DNA of 64,000 nucleotides from Williamwhitmania taraxaci (GTDB lineage Bacteria > Bacteroidota > Bacteroidia > Bacteroidales > Williamwhitmaniaceae). The position numbers and the translations under genes are program-made. The stretch covers positions 27,627-91,626 of the forward strand of contig NZ_FMYP01000007.1 of the NCBI RefSeq assembly GCF_900096565.1, written 5' to 3'. Shown here one piece after another: positions 26,801 through 34,597 of the stretch. The notes beneath the pieces are model-generated. The model made no database searches, was not told the origin of the DNA, and saw nothing but the letters and a program-made list of their open reading frames with translations. The first letter of the stretch is position 1. Each line of letters begins with the position of its first letter.

Positions 26801-26964
26801 ATGCCCCTGCAAAACCCATCTTCGGCTATTACTATAGTACGTTTTGGGTAAACATCATAGTAATTTGGGTTATGTCAGGCTTTCTGTATGTTGCCGTATA
26901 TTTTAGGTGGGTCAGAAAATTACTAGAGATCTCCGAATTTAGGCAAGGAAATAAGAAGGAATGA
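23878..26964 (+). CDS. ABCG-type transporter with TerB-like N-terminal region
   Basis: A 1028-residue fusion. Residues 1-150 form a helical region resembling TerB-type domains (VVLVRLLEFARSESGTVSNQEMAFI). A small beta region at 160-240 follows. The ATPase has Walker A GASGAGKST near 285-293, signature ISGGQRKR near 395 and Walker B ILFLDEPTSG. The C-terminal half is an ABC-2 permease of the ABCG/White type with membrane helices at about 590-790 and a long soluble helical insert near 800-990 before the last helix. The substrate is unknown. It ends an operon with two envelope proteins. Confidence 0.88.
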   Translation: MSESILKALMQLFAIIAWPEEKGSLGDRRAIVESFLKLQINRDLVDEYLKIFDTFYDLYQLKLSEKSKSVKRASSSSVRLLKICTEINNQLTQQQKVVVLVRLLEFARSESGTVSNQEMAFIATVAETFHIEDTEFNSILNYALLSFDKIEHTEDILTISNEPEDYSGFGKKHIFSDNFRGEVKILSILSANMFFIRYHGKHELYLNGHLLLPDRIFVLNAGASIRNAKINAIYYSDILSRFTLDKVKERITFEAKEVEYKFRGGQFGLHSLSFSEESGKLIGIMGASGAGKSTLLNVLNGSDAPTSGEVQINGISIHKEKEATKGLIGFVSQDDLLMEDLSVFQNLYYNAKLCFSNYSENDIVETVDRTLINLGLFDIKHMRVGSPLNKKISGGQRKRLNIALELIREPTILFLDEPTSGLSSRDSENILDLLKELTLKGKLVFVVIHQPSSDIFKMFDKLLILDTGGYLIYNGDPIESIIYFKSRIQHANWNESECATCGNVNPEQIFNIVEANVLDEYGNSTRVRKTSPKEWNYYYDEFSAKENSTTTVYADMPEKQFKIPNRLKQLWVFISRDLLSKFANKQYWVINLVEPPLLAFILSYIIKFYNVDVNNKIGYTLADNSNLPVYIFMSVIVAIFIGLTVSAEEIIKDQKILKRESFLNLSRASYLLSKVAILIGISAIQAFLFVIVGNTIMEVQGMYFAYWIVLFSAWVSANMLGLLISDSFKTVVTIYILIPFLVIPQIILSGIIVKYEKLNPNISSPDRIPFYGEVIVARWAYEALAVFQFKENQYQQQFYELDRAMSVADFRRNYWIKSMNNKIDFIEREGITADQHKKAENAVILIQNELLRHAKLLPQLSPPQGIIKGLSQAKITHETISQLRDYLELIRQYYVKLYNTANNKKDAIISTAQSTNISKESFLQEKRDYFNENLSDLVQNNDEVDRIIEYDNHLIQKIDPIFLYPEGKFIASHFYAPAKPIFGYYYSTFWVNIIVIWVMSGFLYVAVYFRWVRKLLEISEFRQGNKKE

Positions 26965-26999
26965 AAAATGGGAAGCAAAATGCTTCCCATTTTTTTTCT
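26965..26999 (+). terminator. terminator between convergent ABCG and SiaC-like genes
   Basis: ATGGGAAGCA (26968-26977) pairs with TGCTTCCCAT (26981-26990) around an AAA loop, with A's before and eight T's after. It may serve both directions. Confidence 0.9.
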
Positions 27000-27016
27000 C
27001 AATCGAGAAAATATTT

Positions 27017-27397
27017 TTAGTCTACAATTTCGATCATCTTGAACGGAATCTTTATAATCGATTCGTAGTCCTCACCGGCCTCAAGCATATCTTCGTCATC
27101 CTCCTCGTAGTACCAATTAACGACAACATCATTTTTACCCTTTTTAAGGGCTTCTAATTTCTTAAAAACATCAAGAATACACTTAGAAGAGGAGGTGTTG
27201 AAATACTCCAATTGAATGCTTACTACCGTTTTTTCCTTGGGAGACTTCGCATATTCATCCAACCAGTCAACAATGGGTTTATAAAACTCAATGGAGTTTT
27301 CAGGTATCGAACGACCTTTAATCTCGATGCTTCCAGTTTCGGAGTTCAGAGAAATGGTTGGTGTTTTGGGAGTTCCCTCTATGTTTACTAATTCCAT
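27017..27397 (-). CDS. SiaC family regulatory phosphoprotein (DUF1987)
   Basis: A 126-residue protein matching the DUF1987/SiaC family, a STAS-like partner protein that is phosphorylated by SiaB and, in Pseudomonas, controls a diguanylate cyclase. The YFNTSSSKCILDVFKKLE segment near residue 66-84 contains the likely phospho-acceptor Thr/Ser. It lies 13 bp downstream of the SiaB-like kinase gene on the same strand. No SiaA phosphatase or SiaD cyclase gene is adjacent, so the output in this organism is unknown. Confidence 0.85.
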   Translation of the reverse strand: MELVNIEGTPKTPTISLNSETGSIEIKGRSIPENSIEFYKPIVDWLDEYAKSPKEKTVVSIQLEYFNTSSSKCILDVFKKLEALKKGKNDVVVNWYYEEDDEDMLEAGEDYESIIKIPFKMIEIVD

Positions 27398-27410
27398 GGC
27401 CTATTGAATT

Positions 27411-27980
27411 TTATTTTTCTTCTTCTGGAATAACTACTGAAAATGTAAAAAAGCAAAAACTGCTGTCGTAGGGTTCAAAAGAGTAGATTAGTTTAGTGCC
27501 TGTTTTTCGTGCTATATCAATGAGACCTAAACCACCACCACCTTTGGATGAGAATTCCTGATTATTCAGAACAAATTTATAAAAATCCTTTAACTCTTCC
27601 TTGGTAAGGGTATTAATCTTTTCTAATTTTTTGCGAAGACCATCCACCCGTTCATTGAGAATGAAATTCCCAGTGAAAACTTTAAATCCAGCGTCTAGTT
27701 TTGTAAGAACAAACAACCCATAACTGCCATTGTTATTGACTAGGCCTGTGGGTGAATCGACGTGATGGAAAAGATTTTGTAGACTTTCAACTAATACGTT
27801 ATAAACCTTCTTCCGAACGGCTCCGTGATCAATAAGATCATCCAGTTTTGCTTCTACGAGAAAGAGGGTGTTATTTATAAAATCCGTAGTTATAGCACCC
27901 CTATAAGCAAATATAGGTTCTCCCTCCCGGTGGATCTCAGTAAAGTGTTTATCCAAGTCGAAAAAAATTGGGTGGCTCAC
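27411..27980 (-). CDS. SiaB family protein kinase (DUF6272)
   Basis: A 189-residue GHKL-type kinase of the SiaB family. The ATP-binding fold shows as VYNVLVESLQNLFHH (N-box, near residue 63-77) and GGGGLGLIDIARKTG (G-box, near 147-161). It is expected to phosphorylate the SiaC-like protein encoded next. The two genes form a compact operon. An upstream promoter is not clear; the 160 bp before it hold the bidirectional deaD terminator. Confidence 0.85.
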   Translation of the reverse strand: MSHPIFFDLDKHFTEIHREGEPIFAYRGAITTDFINNTLFLVEAKLDDLIDHGAVRKKVYNVLVESLQNLFHHVDSPTGLVNNNGSYGLFVLTKLDAGFKVFTGNFILNERVDGLRKKLEKINTLTKEELKDFYKFVLNNQEFSSKGGGGLGLIDIARKTGTKLIYSFEPYDSSFCFFTFSVVIPEEEK

Positions 27981-28094
27981 AGCTTGCTATAATAAAGAAT
28001 TATTTTTCATCCACTCTTGTAAACAAATCTATGAAAAAAAAGAACACTTTTTATGTTTATTAAGAAAAATTGAATATTCGTAGGCATTTTTTTA

Positions 28095-28134
28095 TCAAAA
28101 ACCCCGGTTCACTATTTGTGACCGGGGTTTTTTA
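28095..28134. terminator. terminator downstream of deaD
   Basis: ACCCCGGTTCAC (about 28101-28112) pairs with GTGACCGGGGT (about 28118-28128), with one bulged base and A/T tracts on both sides. It ends the minus-strand helicase gene 6 bp after its stop. Confidence 0.9.
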
Positions 28135-28139
28135 TCTAT

Positions 28140-29906
28140 TTAGCTTCTTCTTCTTCTCGATTCGGGAGAGCCACCTTCACGACTTCCGCCTTCTCTGCGG
28201 TAGCCACCTTCGCGACGTCCGCCTTCACGGCTTCCACCTTCACGACTCCCGCCGTCACGGCTTCCACCTTCTCTTCGGAAACCACCTTCGCGACGACCAC
28301 CTCTGCTTCCACCACCAGCACTGCCGCCTTCTTTCTTACTGGCAATTTCAGCGATAGGTCTGCCTCCGCGTCCATCCTTATTCAGAACAGCAAGAATTGC
28401 TTCAGCATCAGCAAAGGAAACCGTTACAAATGAGAAATTTTCAAGTACTTCAACTTCGTCAATCCGGGAATCGGTCAAAGATGTCTTCTCCTTGATCATA
28501 TCTGTTAGTTTACCAGGAGCATATCCATCGCGCTTACCAAGAGCGATAAATACCCTTGCCTTGCCCTTACGATCTACGTTAAAACTGCGAATCTCAGGAT
28601 AATTCTTCTCCGACAACTCGTTTTTGAAGGCCATTTTAAGCAACGAAGCCAACGTAACTTCGGGACTAGCAGAAGCCAACATGTCTTCAGCCATACCAAG
28701 GTAATCACCAAAGGTGCCGGTCTCAACAATCTGGCTTAATTCTCCCAAAATACGGGCCTTCTTCACAGCAACAACATCCTTACCGTGGGGTAATTTCTCC
28801 TTACGGATAGTATTGCGAGTTACCTTCTGCAAAGTAACAAAACTCCTATACTCGTTGGATGAAATAAAAGTAATTGCTGTTCCCTCTTTTCCTGCTCTAC
28901 CGGTACGTCCTATACGGTGAACGTAGCTATCGGGATCCTGAGGCATGGAATAGTTAATAACGTGTGTTAGATCATGGATATCAATACCACGAGCAGCCAC
29001 ATCGGTTGCCACAAGGATGTTGATTTGGTGGGTCTTAAATTTTTTTAAGATCTTTTCCCGCATAGTTTGAGAAACCTCGCCATGGAGACCATCGGAGGCG
29101 TATCCATGCTCGTTTAACCGTGCTACTAGATCATCTACTGCAATACGAGTACGACAGAACACCAACCCATAAAATTCGGGTTCAATATCGATAATACGGG
29201 TAAGCGCATCGAAGCGGTCACCTTCACTAACCTCAAAGTATATTTGATCGGTTAAATCGGCAGTCATCTGCTTACGTTCGATCTCTAACCGCTGTGGGTT
29301 TTTCATGTACTTCTTGGAAAGGCGAGCAATCCTGTCGGGCATTGTAGCCGAGAAAAGGAAGGTACGTCTATCTTCAGGAGTTTTGGACATAATCTCCTCG
29401 ATGTCGTCAACAAATCCCATGTTTAGCATCTCGTCGGCTTCATCGAGAACCAAATATTTCACGTTGTCCAGTTTCAAACTGCCACGAGAAAGGTGATCAA
29501 GAATTCGGCCCGGGGTGCCCACTACAATCTCAACCCCTTGGCGTAAACGACGAAGCTGCTCGCTCATGGATTGTCCTCCATAAACGGAAATAATTTGAAG
29601 ACGATGATCGCCCTTAAACGAGAGCATCTCTTCAGTAACTTGAAGTGCTAGTTCGCGCGTTGGAACTAGGATAATGGCCTGCACTGTTCCGATATTTTCC
29701 TCGATGAGGTCAATAATAGGTAATCCATAGGCAGCCGTTTTTCCGGTTCCGGTTTGAGCTAACCCAATAATATCGGATTGTGTGCCAACCAATACGGGAA
29801 TGGCGAGCGCTTGAATAGGAGTAGCCTTTTCAAAACCTTTTTTTCTAATAACTTCTAATGTTCTCTCGGACAAGCCTAAAGAAGCGAAATCGTTGTTAAT
29901 CTCCAT
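28140..29906 (-). CDS. deaD: DEAD-box ATP-dependent RNA helicase with repetitive Arg/Gly tail
   Basis: A 588-residue CsdA/DeaD-type helicase that unwinds structured RNA in ribosome assembly and cold shock. Motifs run in order: Q-motif TPIQALAIP, Walker A AQTGTGKT near 51-58, DEAD near 155-158, SAT near 188-190, and HRIGRTGRAG near 330-339. A DbpA-type RNA-binding domain lies at about 445-525. The last 55 residues are GGSREGG/RREGG repeats ending in RRRRS, encoded by tandem DNA repeats that could vary in copy number. It follows the ctp gene by 37 bp. Confidence 0.95.
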   Translation of the reverse strand: MEINNDFASLGLSERTLEVIRKKGFEKATPIQALAIPVLVGTQSDIIGLAQTGTGKTAAYGLPIIDLIEENIGTVQAIILVPTRELALQVTEEMLSFKGDHRLQIISVYGGQSMSEQLRRLRQGVEIVVGTPGRILDHLSRGSLKLDNVKYLVLDEADEMLNMGFVDDIEEIMSKTPEDRRTFLFSATMPDRIARLSKKYMKNPQRLEIERKQMTADLTDQIYFEVSEGDRFDALTRIIDIEPEFYGLVFCRTRIAVDDLVARLNEHGYASDGLHGEVSQTMREKILKKFKTHQINILVATDVAARGIDIHDLTHVINYSMPQDPDSYVHRIGRTGRAGKEGTAITFISSNEYRSFVTLQKVTRNTIRKEKLPHGKDVVAVKKARILGELSQIVETGTFGDYLGMAEDMLASASPEVTLASLLKMAFKNELSEKNYPEIRSFNVDRKGKARVFIALGKRDGYAPGKLTDMIKEKTSLTDSRIDEVEVLENFSFVTVSFADAEAILAVLNKDGRGGRPIAEIASKKEGGSAGGGSRGGRREGGFRREGGSRDGGSREGGSREGGRREGGYRREGGSREGGSPESRRRRS

Positions 29907-29943
29907 TAATACTTAATTACTGTGTGTTTTAAAAAAATAATGC

Positions 29944-31542
29944 TTAGTAGTTCTTGCCGATCTGGACCTTGTATTTCTTCCAATCGGCAATTACCTCAAG
30001 GGCCTTCGCATAGGTAGGATCGTTCTCCTTATTCACTATTTGAAAATACTCTGAGGTGGTAAAAAGCTGCTGAGCGATTAGTCCCTTTACAATAACTTTG
30101 ATCACACTCCCCGATCTTGCCAGGTCGTCATCAGTCCATGTGATACTGTTATCCTTTGCCATCTGCTGCAAACCGGACATTACCTCTCCGTCAACTGAGA
30201 AGCCTTTCTCAAACGCCTGAAAGTTGGGGTTCTTAGCCGCCAGCGATTTTCTGTTCTTATCCACGTAGGAAATTACAAATTGGTTGAATATCCCTTTTCT
30301 AATAAGTTTACCGTAAAAATCGGTGTAGAAAGTCGTATCAACCGGAACAAAAATATCGGGCATTATTCCACCACCACCATAAACAGCTCTCTTTTTTTCC
30401 AAGGTTAAAAATTTAAGAGAATCAGGAAACTGAATGCTGTCGGCAGTGTTAAGCTCGCCATCCGTAAAACGTTTGTAGAAATCTTGGTAGTATTTCTCAA
30501 TATTACCATTCTTATATGGGCGTTGTATTACCCTGCCCGTAGGGGTATGATATCGTGCTACTGTAATTCGAACAAGTGATCCATCAGGAAGTGGTATCTG
30601 GTTTTGCACCAACCCTTTTCCAAAAGAGCGGCGACCAACGATAATTCCTCTATCCCAATCTTGAATGGCACCGGCGGTGATCTCACTGGCCGAAGCAGAT
30701 CCTTCGTCAATGAGGACAACGAGTGCTCCCTTTTCAAAATTTCCGAGGCTTGTACTTGGGTAGTCGTAACGAGGAGCACTATTTCCCTCGGTATACAACA
30801 GTAATTTCCCCTCAGGTAAAAACTGATCACATAACGCAATGGCGGTATTCAAGTAGCCACCACCGTTTCCACGAAGGTCGAGAATTAGCCCTTTAGGTGC
30901 GTTTGGTCCTAACTTCTTCCAAGCATCAAGAAACTCGTCTACAGTATTTAATGCGAATCGGCTAACCTTTATATAAGCAACTCCAGGAGCAGCCATATAA
31001 GCAGCGTCGATGCTAAAAATTGGAATTTTATCGCGAACGATGGTAAACTCCAATATCTCATGGACACCAGAACGACCCACTGTAAGTGCAACTTTCGTTC
31101 CTTTTGGTCCCCGAAGCATCTTAAATACTTCATTATTCTTAAGTCCAATTCCGGCAATATTCTTGCCATCAACCTTAAGTATTCTGTCACCGGCAACCAG
31201 TCCAACTCTTTCGGATGGTCCTCCGGGAACCGGATTTACGATAATAAGCGTATCTTGAAAAATATTAAACTCAATTCCAATACCGTCAAAGTTACCCTCA
31301 AGTGGTTCGTTCATCGCGGCAACTTCATCCTTTGAGATGTAAGCGCTATGCGGATCGAGTTGGGCCAAGATGTCAACAATAGCCTTTTCAACCAATTCCG
31401 ATTCGTTTACCGGCTCTACGTATGTTCCCGACAATACTCGTAAAAACCGGCTAAACTTAAACACCTGATCGTTTACACCTTGAGCCTTTCCACTACTGGC
31501 AATGCAAATAGAAAGAATAAGAAGAATAGCAATTTTTTTCAT
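29944..31542 (-). CDS. C-terminal processing protease (S41 family)
   Basis: A 532-residue periplasmic serine protease with a signal peptide (MKKIAILLILSICIASSGKAQ). A PDZ domain lies near 70-155 (FDGIGIEF, GLVAGDRILKVDG). The catalytic Ser is in DEGSASASE and the catalytic Lys is in SFGKGLVQ. A C-terminal extension follows. Such proteases trim unstructured C-termini of envelope proteins. The start at 31542 gives a good signal peptide; the alternative at 31554 adds only four residues. It lies downstream of guaA and upstream of deaD on the same strand. Confidence 0.94.
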   Translation of the reverse strand: MKKIAILLILSICIASSGKAQGVNDQVFKFSRFLRVLSGTYVEPVNESELVEKAIVDILAQLDPHSAYISKDEVAAMNEPLEGNFDGIGIEFNIFQDTLIIVNPVPGGPSERVGLVAGDRILKVDGKNIAGIGLKNNEVFKMLRGPKGTKVALTVGRSGVHEILEFTIVRDKIPIFSIDAAYMAAPGVAYIKVSRFALNTVDEFLDAWKKLGPNAPKGLILDLRGNGGGYLNTAIALCDQFLPEGKLLLYTEGNSAPRYDYPSTSLGNFEKGALVVLIDEGSASASEITAGAIQDWDRGIIVGRRSFGKGLVQNQIPLPDGSLVRITVARYHTPTGRVIQRPYKNGNIEKYYQDFYKRFTDGELNTADSIQFPDSLKFLTLEKKRAVYGGGGIMPDIFVPVDTTFYTDFYGKLIRKGIFNQFVISYVDKNRKSLAAKNPNFQAFEKGFSVDGEVMSGLQQMAKDNSITWTDDDLARSGSVIKVIVKGLIAQQLFTTSEYFQIVNKENDPTYAKALEVIADWKKYKVQIGKNY

Positions 31543-31679
31543 TGAGTATATCATCGATAATCGTATTCGTAGTATAACAATTTATGACCTCGCAAGTTAC
31601 GCTCTTTTAGCGTTGCTTGTATGTGTAAAAGCTAAAATTAACGGAAAATCATTCCATCATGTGGCAATAATCCAAGGAA

Positions 31680-33212
31680 TTACTCCCATTCTATTGTAGC
31701 TGGTGGCTTAGAGCTGATGTCATAAACAACACGATTAATCCCCTTTACCTTGTTGATAATCTCGTTGGAGAGTTTTGCCAGAAACTCGTAAGGAAAATGA
31801 TACCAATCGGCTGTCATTCCGTCGGTTGAAACAACCGCTCTTAGTGCAACTACATTTTCGTATGTTCTTTCATCGCCCATCACACCGACTGAACGAATGG
31901 GTAGTAAAATGACTCCAGCCTGCCATATTTTCTCATAAAGACCCTCTTTTCGGAGCATTTGAGTAAAGATGTAATCGGCATCCTGTAGTAGGGTTACCTT
32001 CTCTTCGGTAACATCCCCAAGGATTCGTATACCCAAACCCGGACCTGGAAATGGATGACGACTCAACAGATGATCACCAATGCCAAGAGCACGGCCAACT
32101 CGCCTTACCTCATCCTTAAAGAGCAAACGCAGAGGCTCCACTACTTTAAGTTTCATGGTATCGGGAAGTCCTCCAACATTGTGGTGCGATTTAATAGTCA
32201 TCGATGGACCGTTTACCGATATCGATTCAATAACATCGGGATAAATAGTTCCCTGAGCCAACCAATTAACACCCTGTATTTTATGCGATTCTTGATCGAA
32301 AATATCAATAAAGGTTTTACCTATAGCTTTACGTTTAGCCTCAGGATCTTCGATGGACTTAAGGGCTGTATAGAACTGCTGCTTGGCATCAACACCAATT
32401 ACATTGAGGCCCATACCCTTGTAGCTCTCCAATACATCAACAAACTCATTCTTTCGCAGTAGCCCATTATCTACAAAGATACAGGTAAGTTGGCTTCCAA
32501 TGGCTTTATGCAACAATACTGCTGCAACGGAACTATCAACGCCGCCGGATAAACCAAGCACGACCTTGTCCTTGCCTACCTTTTGGCGCAACTCGGAAAC
32601 CGTGGTTTCGATAAACGAGTCGGGAGTCCAATCCTGCTTACAGTCGCATATATCAACAATAAAGTTCTTTAGCATGATTGCCCCCTCAGTGGTATGGTAA
32701 ACCTCTGGGTGAAACTGAATTCCATAAGTATTACGACCTTCAATTACATAGGCGCCAACGGCAACATCATCGGTTCCTGCAAGGAGTTTGAATCCATTTG
32801 GAACCTTCGAAATGGTATCACCATGCGACATCCAAACCTGTGATTTAAGGCTTACCCCACGAAACAGAGGACTTGTAGGATCGGTTACAGTAAGCATTGC
32901 CCTCCCATATTCGCGGGAAATAGATGGTACAACTTCCCCCCCATTGGACTGAGCCAAGAGTTGTGCGCCGTAACATACCCCAAGTATAGGTAAACCTGTA
33001 TTATGATATCCCTGAAGATCGGGCATTGGTGCGTTCTCATCCCTTACCGAAAAAGGACTACCCGATAGTATAATGCCTTTCAATGAGTCATCTGGAACAA
33101 AAGAATGGGTAAAGGGAACAATTTCGCAATAAACGTTTAACTCACGCACCCTACGGGCAATCAGCTGGGTGTATTGCGATCCGAAATCCAGTATAAGTAT
33201 TTTCTCTTGCAT
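31680..33212 (-). CDS. guaA: GMP synthase (glutamine-hydrolysing)
   Basis: A 510-residue enzyme that converts XMP to GMP with glutamine. The class I amidotransferase domain begins [15 protein letters not shown] and has its catalytic Cys in GVCYGAQL near residue 80, with His-Glu in QFHPEV. The ATP pyrophosphatase P-loop is [13 protein letters not shown] near 218-230. The C-terminal dimerisation domain ends with KPPATIEWE, as in nearly all GuaA. A -7 box lies just upstream. Confidence 0.98.
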   Translation of the reverse strand: MQEKILILDFGSQYTQLIARRVRELNVYCEIVPFTHSFVPDDSLKGIILSGSPFSVRDENAPMPDLQGYHNTGLPILGVCYGAQLLAQSNGGEVVPSISREYGRAMLTVTDPTSPLFRGVSLKSQVWMSHGDTISKVPNGFKLLAGTDDVAVGAYVIEGRNTYGIQFHPEVYHTTEGAIMLKNFIVDICDCKQDWTPDSFIETTVSELRQKVGKDKVVLGLSGGVDSSVAAVLLHKAIGSQLTCIFVDNGLLRKNEFVDVLESYKGMGLNVIGVDAKQQFYTALKSIEDPEAKRKAIGKTFIDIFDQESHKIQGVNWLAQGTIYPDVIESISVNGPSMTIKSHHNVGGLPDTMKLKVVEPLRLLFKDEVRRVGRALGIGDHLLSRHPFPGPGLGIRILGDVTEEKVTLLQDADYIFTQMLRKEGLYEKIWQAGVILLPIRSVGVMGDERTYENVVALRAVVSTDGMTADWYHFPYEFLAKLSNEIINKVKGINRVVYDISSKPPATIEWE

Positions 33213-33231
33213 AGTTCCAAATTTTTTTGTG

Positions 33232-33239
33232 CAAAAATA
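33232..33239 (-). promoter_or_regulatory. -7 box of guaA
   Basis: On the minus strand the bases read TATTTTTG, matching TAnnTTTG, about 20 bp before the guaA start. No clear -33 box is visible. Confidence 0.45.
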
Positions 33240-33269
33240 AGCAAAATCAATGAATTGGCCAGTAAAACC

Positions 33270-34199
33270 TTATAGGCGATTACCCATTGGAAGGTCAAAT
33301 ATATCCCCCTCCTTAACTGCAATCACCGGTTCAAACACCGCGCTTGCCTCGCTGAGGTGGATAGAACAATCTTTATATCGAGACGAAAAATGGCCCAATA
33401 GTAACTTTTTTGCCCCAGCTAACTTGGCTATTTGAGCCGCTTGTGCTGCTGTAGAATGGCCAGTTTTTTTTGCCAGACCAGCCAACTCTTCCGTAAAGGT
33501 AGCCTCGTGATATAACAAGTCTACACCTTCAACCCACTTCGCAATGGAAGGATTGAATGCCGTATCGGAGCAGAATGCATATGACCGAGGAAAATATGGC
33601 TTGTATGTTAACGCGGAATTTCTAATTAAGGTTCCATCTTCGGTAAGATAATCCTCTCCATTCTTAATTCGGGTAATCCAACTCAATGGAATTCCGAACT
33701 GGCTAATGAATTCTTTGTGGATATTCAAACTAGGCTCTCGCTCACGAAACAAAAAGCCACAGGTGGGAATTCGATGATCAAGGGGGATAGAATAGACTTC
33801 AACCCCTTTGTCAGAGTAAATTTGCTGAAATTTCCGGGTATCAATAGAGTGAACGATGATTTTATACCCAAGATCTGTGCCAAAGAAGGATAAGTGGCTC
33901 TGAAGAATCTCTTCCAACTGAAAGTAGGAATAAATATGCAGGTCTTCCTTTCTACCGAGTAGGTCGAGAGTTGAAATCAATCCGAAAAGACCAAAAACGT
34001 GATCGCCATGTAAATGAGAGATGAATATATGGTTGATAGACGCGATACTAATTCCCATGCGACGAAGTTGCATTTGGGTGCCCTCGCCACAATCAACCAA
34101 AAAAAACCGCTCATGTATATTGAGCACATGAGCGGTTGGAAATCTTGAAGAGGTGGGGAGTGCTGAGCTCGTTCCGAGTATTGTTAACGAAAACTTCAC
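33270..34199 (-). CDS. rnz: ribonuclease Z
   Basis: A 309-residue metallo-beta-lactamase-fold endonuclease that matures tRNA 3' ends. The zinc motif is SHLHGDHVFGL near residue 61-71. Later ligands are in AFCSDTAFN and LLLGHFSSRY. The start is a GTG at 34199 that overlaps the TAG stop of the STAS gene by one base (TAGTG), which suggests translational coupling. It is the last gene of the rpsA-STAS-rnz run. Confidence 0.95.
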   Translation of the reverse strand: MKFSLTILGTSSALPTSSRFPTAHVLNIHERFFLVDCGEGTQMQLRRMGISIASINHIFISHLHGDHVFGLFGLISTLDLLGRKEDLHIYSYFQLEEILQSHLSFFGTDLGYKIIVHSIDTRKFQQIYSDKGVEVYSIPLDHRIPTCGFLFREREPSLNIHKEFISQFGIPLSWITRIKNGEDYLTEDGTLIRNSALTYKPYFPRSYAFCSDTAFNPSIAKWVEGVDLLYHEATFTEELAGLAKKTGHSTAAQAAQIAKLAGAKKLLLGHFSSRYKDCSIHLSEASAVFEPVIAVKEGDIFDLPMGNRL

Positions 34200-34558
34200 T
34201 ACTTTTTATCGTTCTCCGCTTTATTAACAATTTCAGCAGCTTCTTCTCTCGAATATGCAATATTTAAAACCGTATCGAGTTGAGAGATTGTGATTAATCT
34301 CTCAACTGCGTCGGTTAAACCTGTTAGTACAAAAGTACCGTTAGCATTTTTGCAAAGACGATTGGCAACAAGTATAGCGCTAAGTCCGGATGAATCGCAA
34401 TATCTGCAATTCCGCATATCCAGAACGATATTTTTCTCACCGTTTCCAGAAATGAGAACCAACTCGGATTTTAAGCTAGGCGCAACATTCGTGTCTAACT
34501 TTTCTTCGAGCACTTCAATAACAGTGTGATTCTCCAGTTTATCTATCTTGAAATCCAT
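34199..34558 (-). CDS. STAS-domain protein (anti-sigma factor antagonist type)
   Basis: A 119-residue single STAS domain, as in SpoIIAA-type antagonists. The phospho-acceptor loop is DSSGLSAILVANRL with the Ser near residue 53-54. The start at 34558 (MDFKIDKLENH) is preferred over 34591, which adds eleven unrelated residues. It sits between rpsA and rnz with a one-base overlap to rnz. Its kinase partner is not adjacent; the SiaB-like kinase 6 kb away is one possibility, purely by inference. Confidence 0.87.
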   Translation of the reverse strand: MDFKIDKLENHTVIEVLEEKLDTNVAPSLKSELVLISGNGEKNIVLDMRNCRYCDSSGLSAILVANRLCKNANGTFVLTGLTDAVERLITISQLDTVLNIAYSREEAAEIVNKAENDKK

Positions 34559-34597
34559 TGTAAATAGGGATTTTGTTATACTTATTACCAATAGAAT

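Noticed and set aside
28070..28375. Plus- and minus-strand frames of 79-95 residues rich in His/Leu or Val/Ala/Glu
   Set aside because: They are out-of-frame readings of the repetitive Arg/Gly tail of the DEAD-box helicase.
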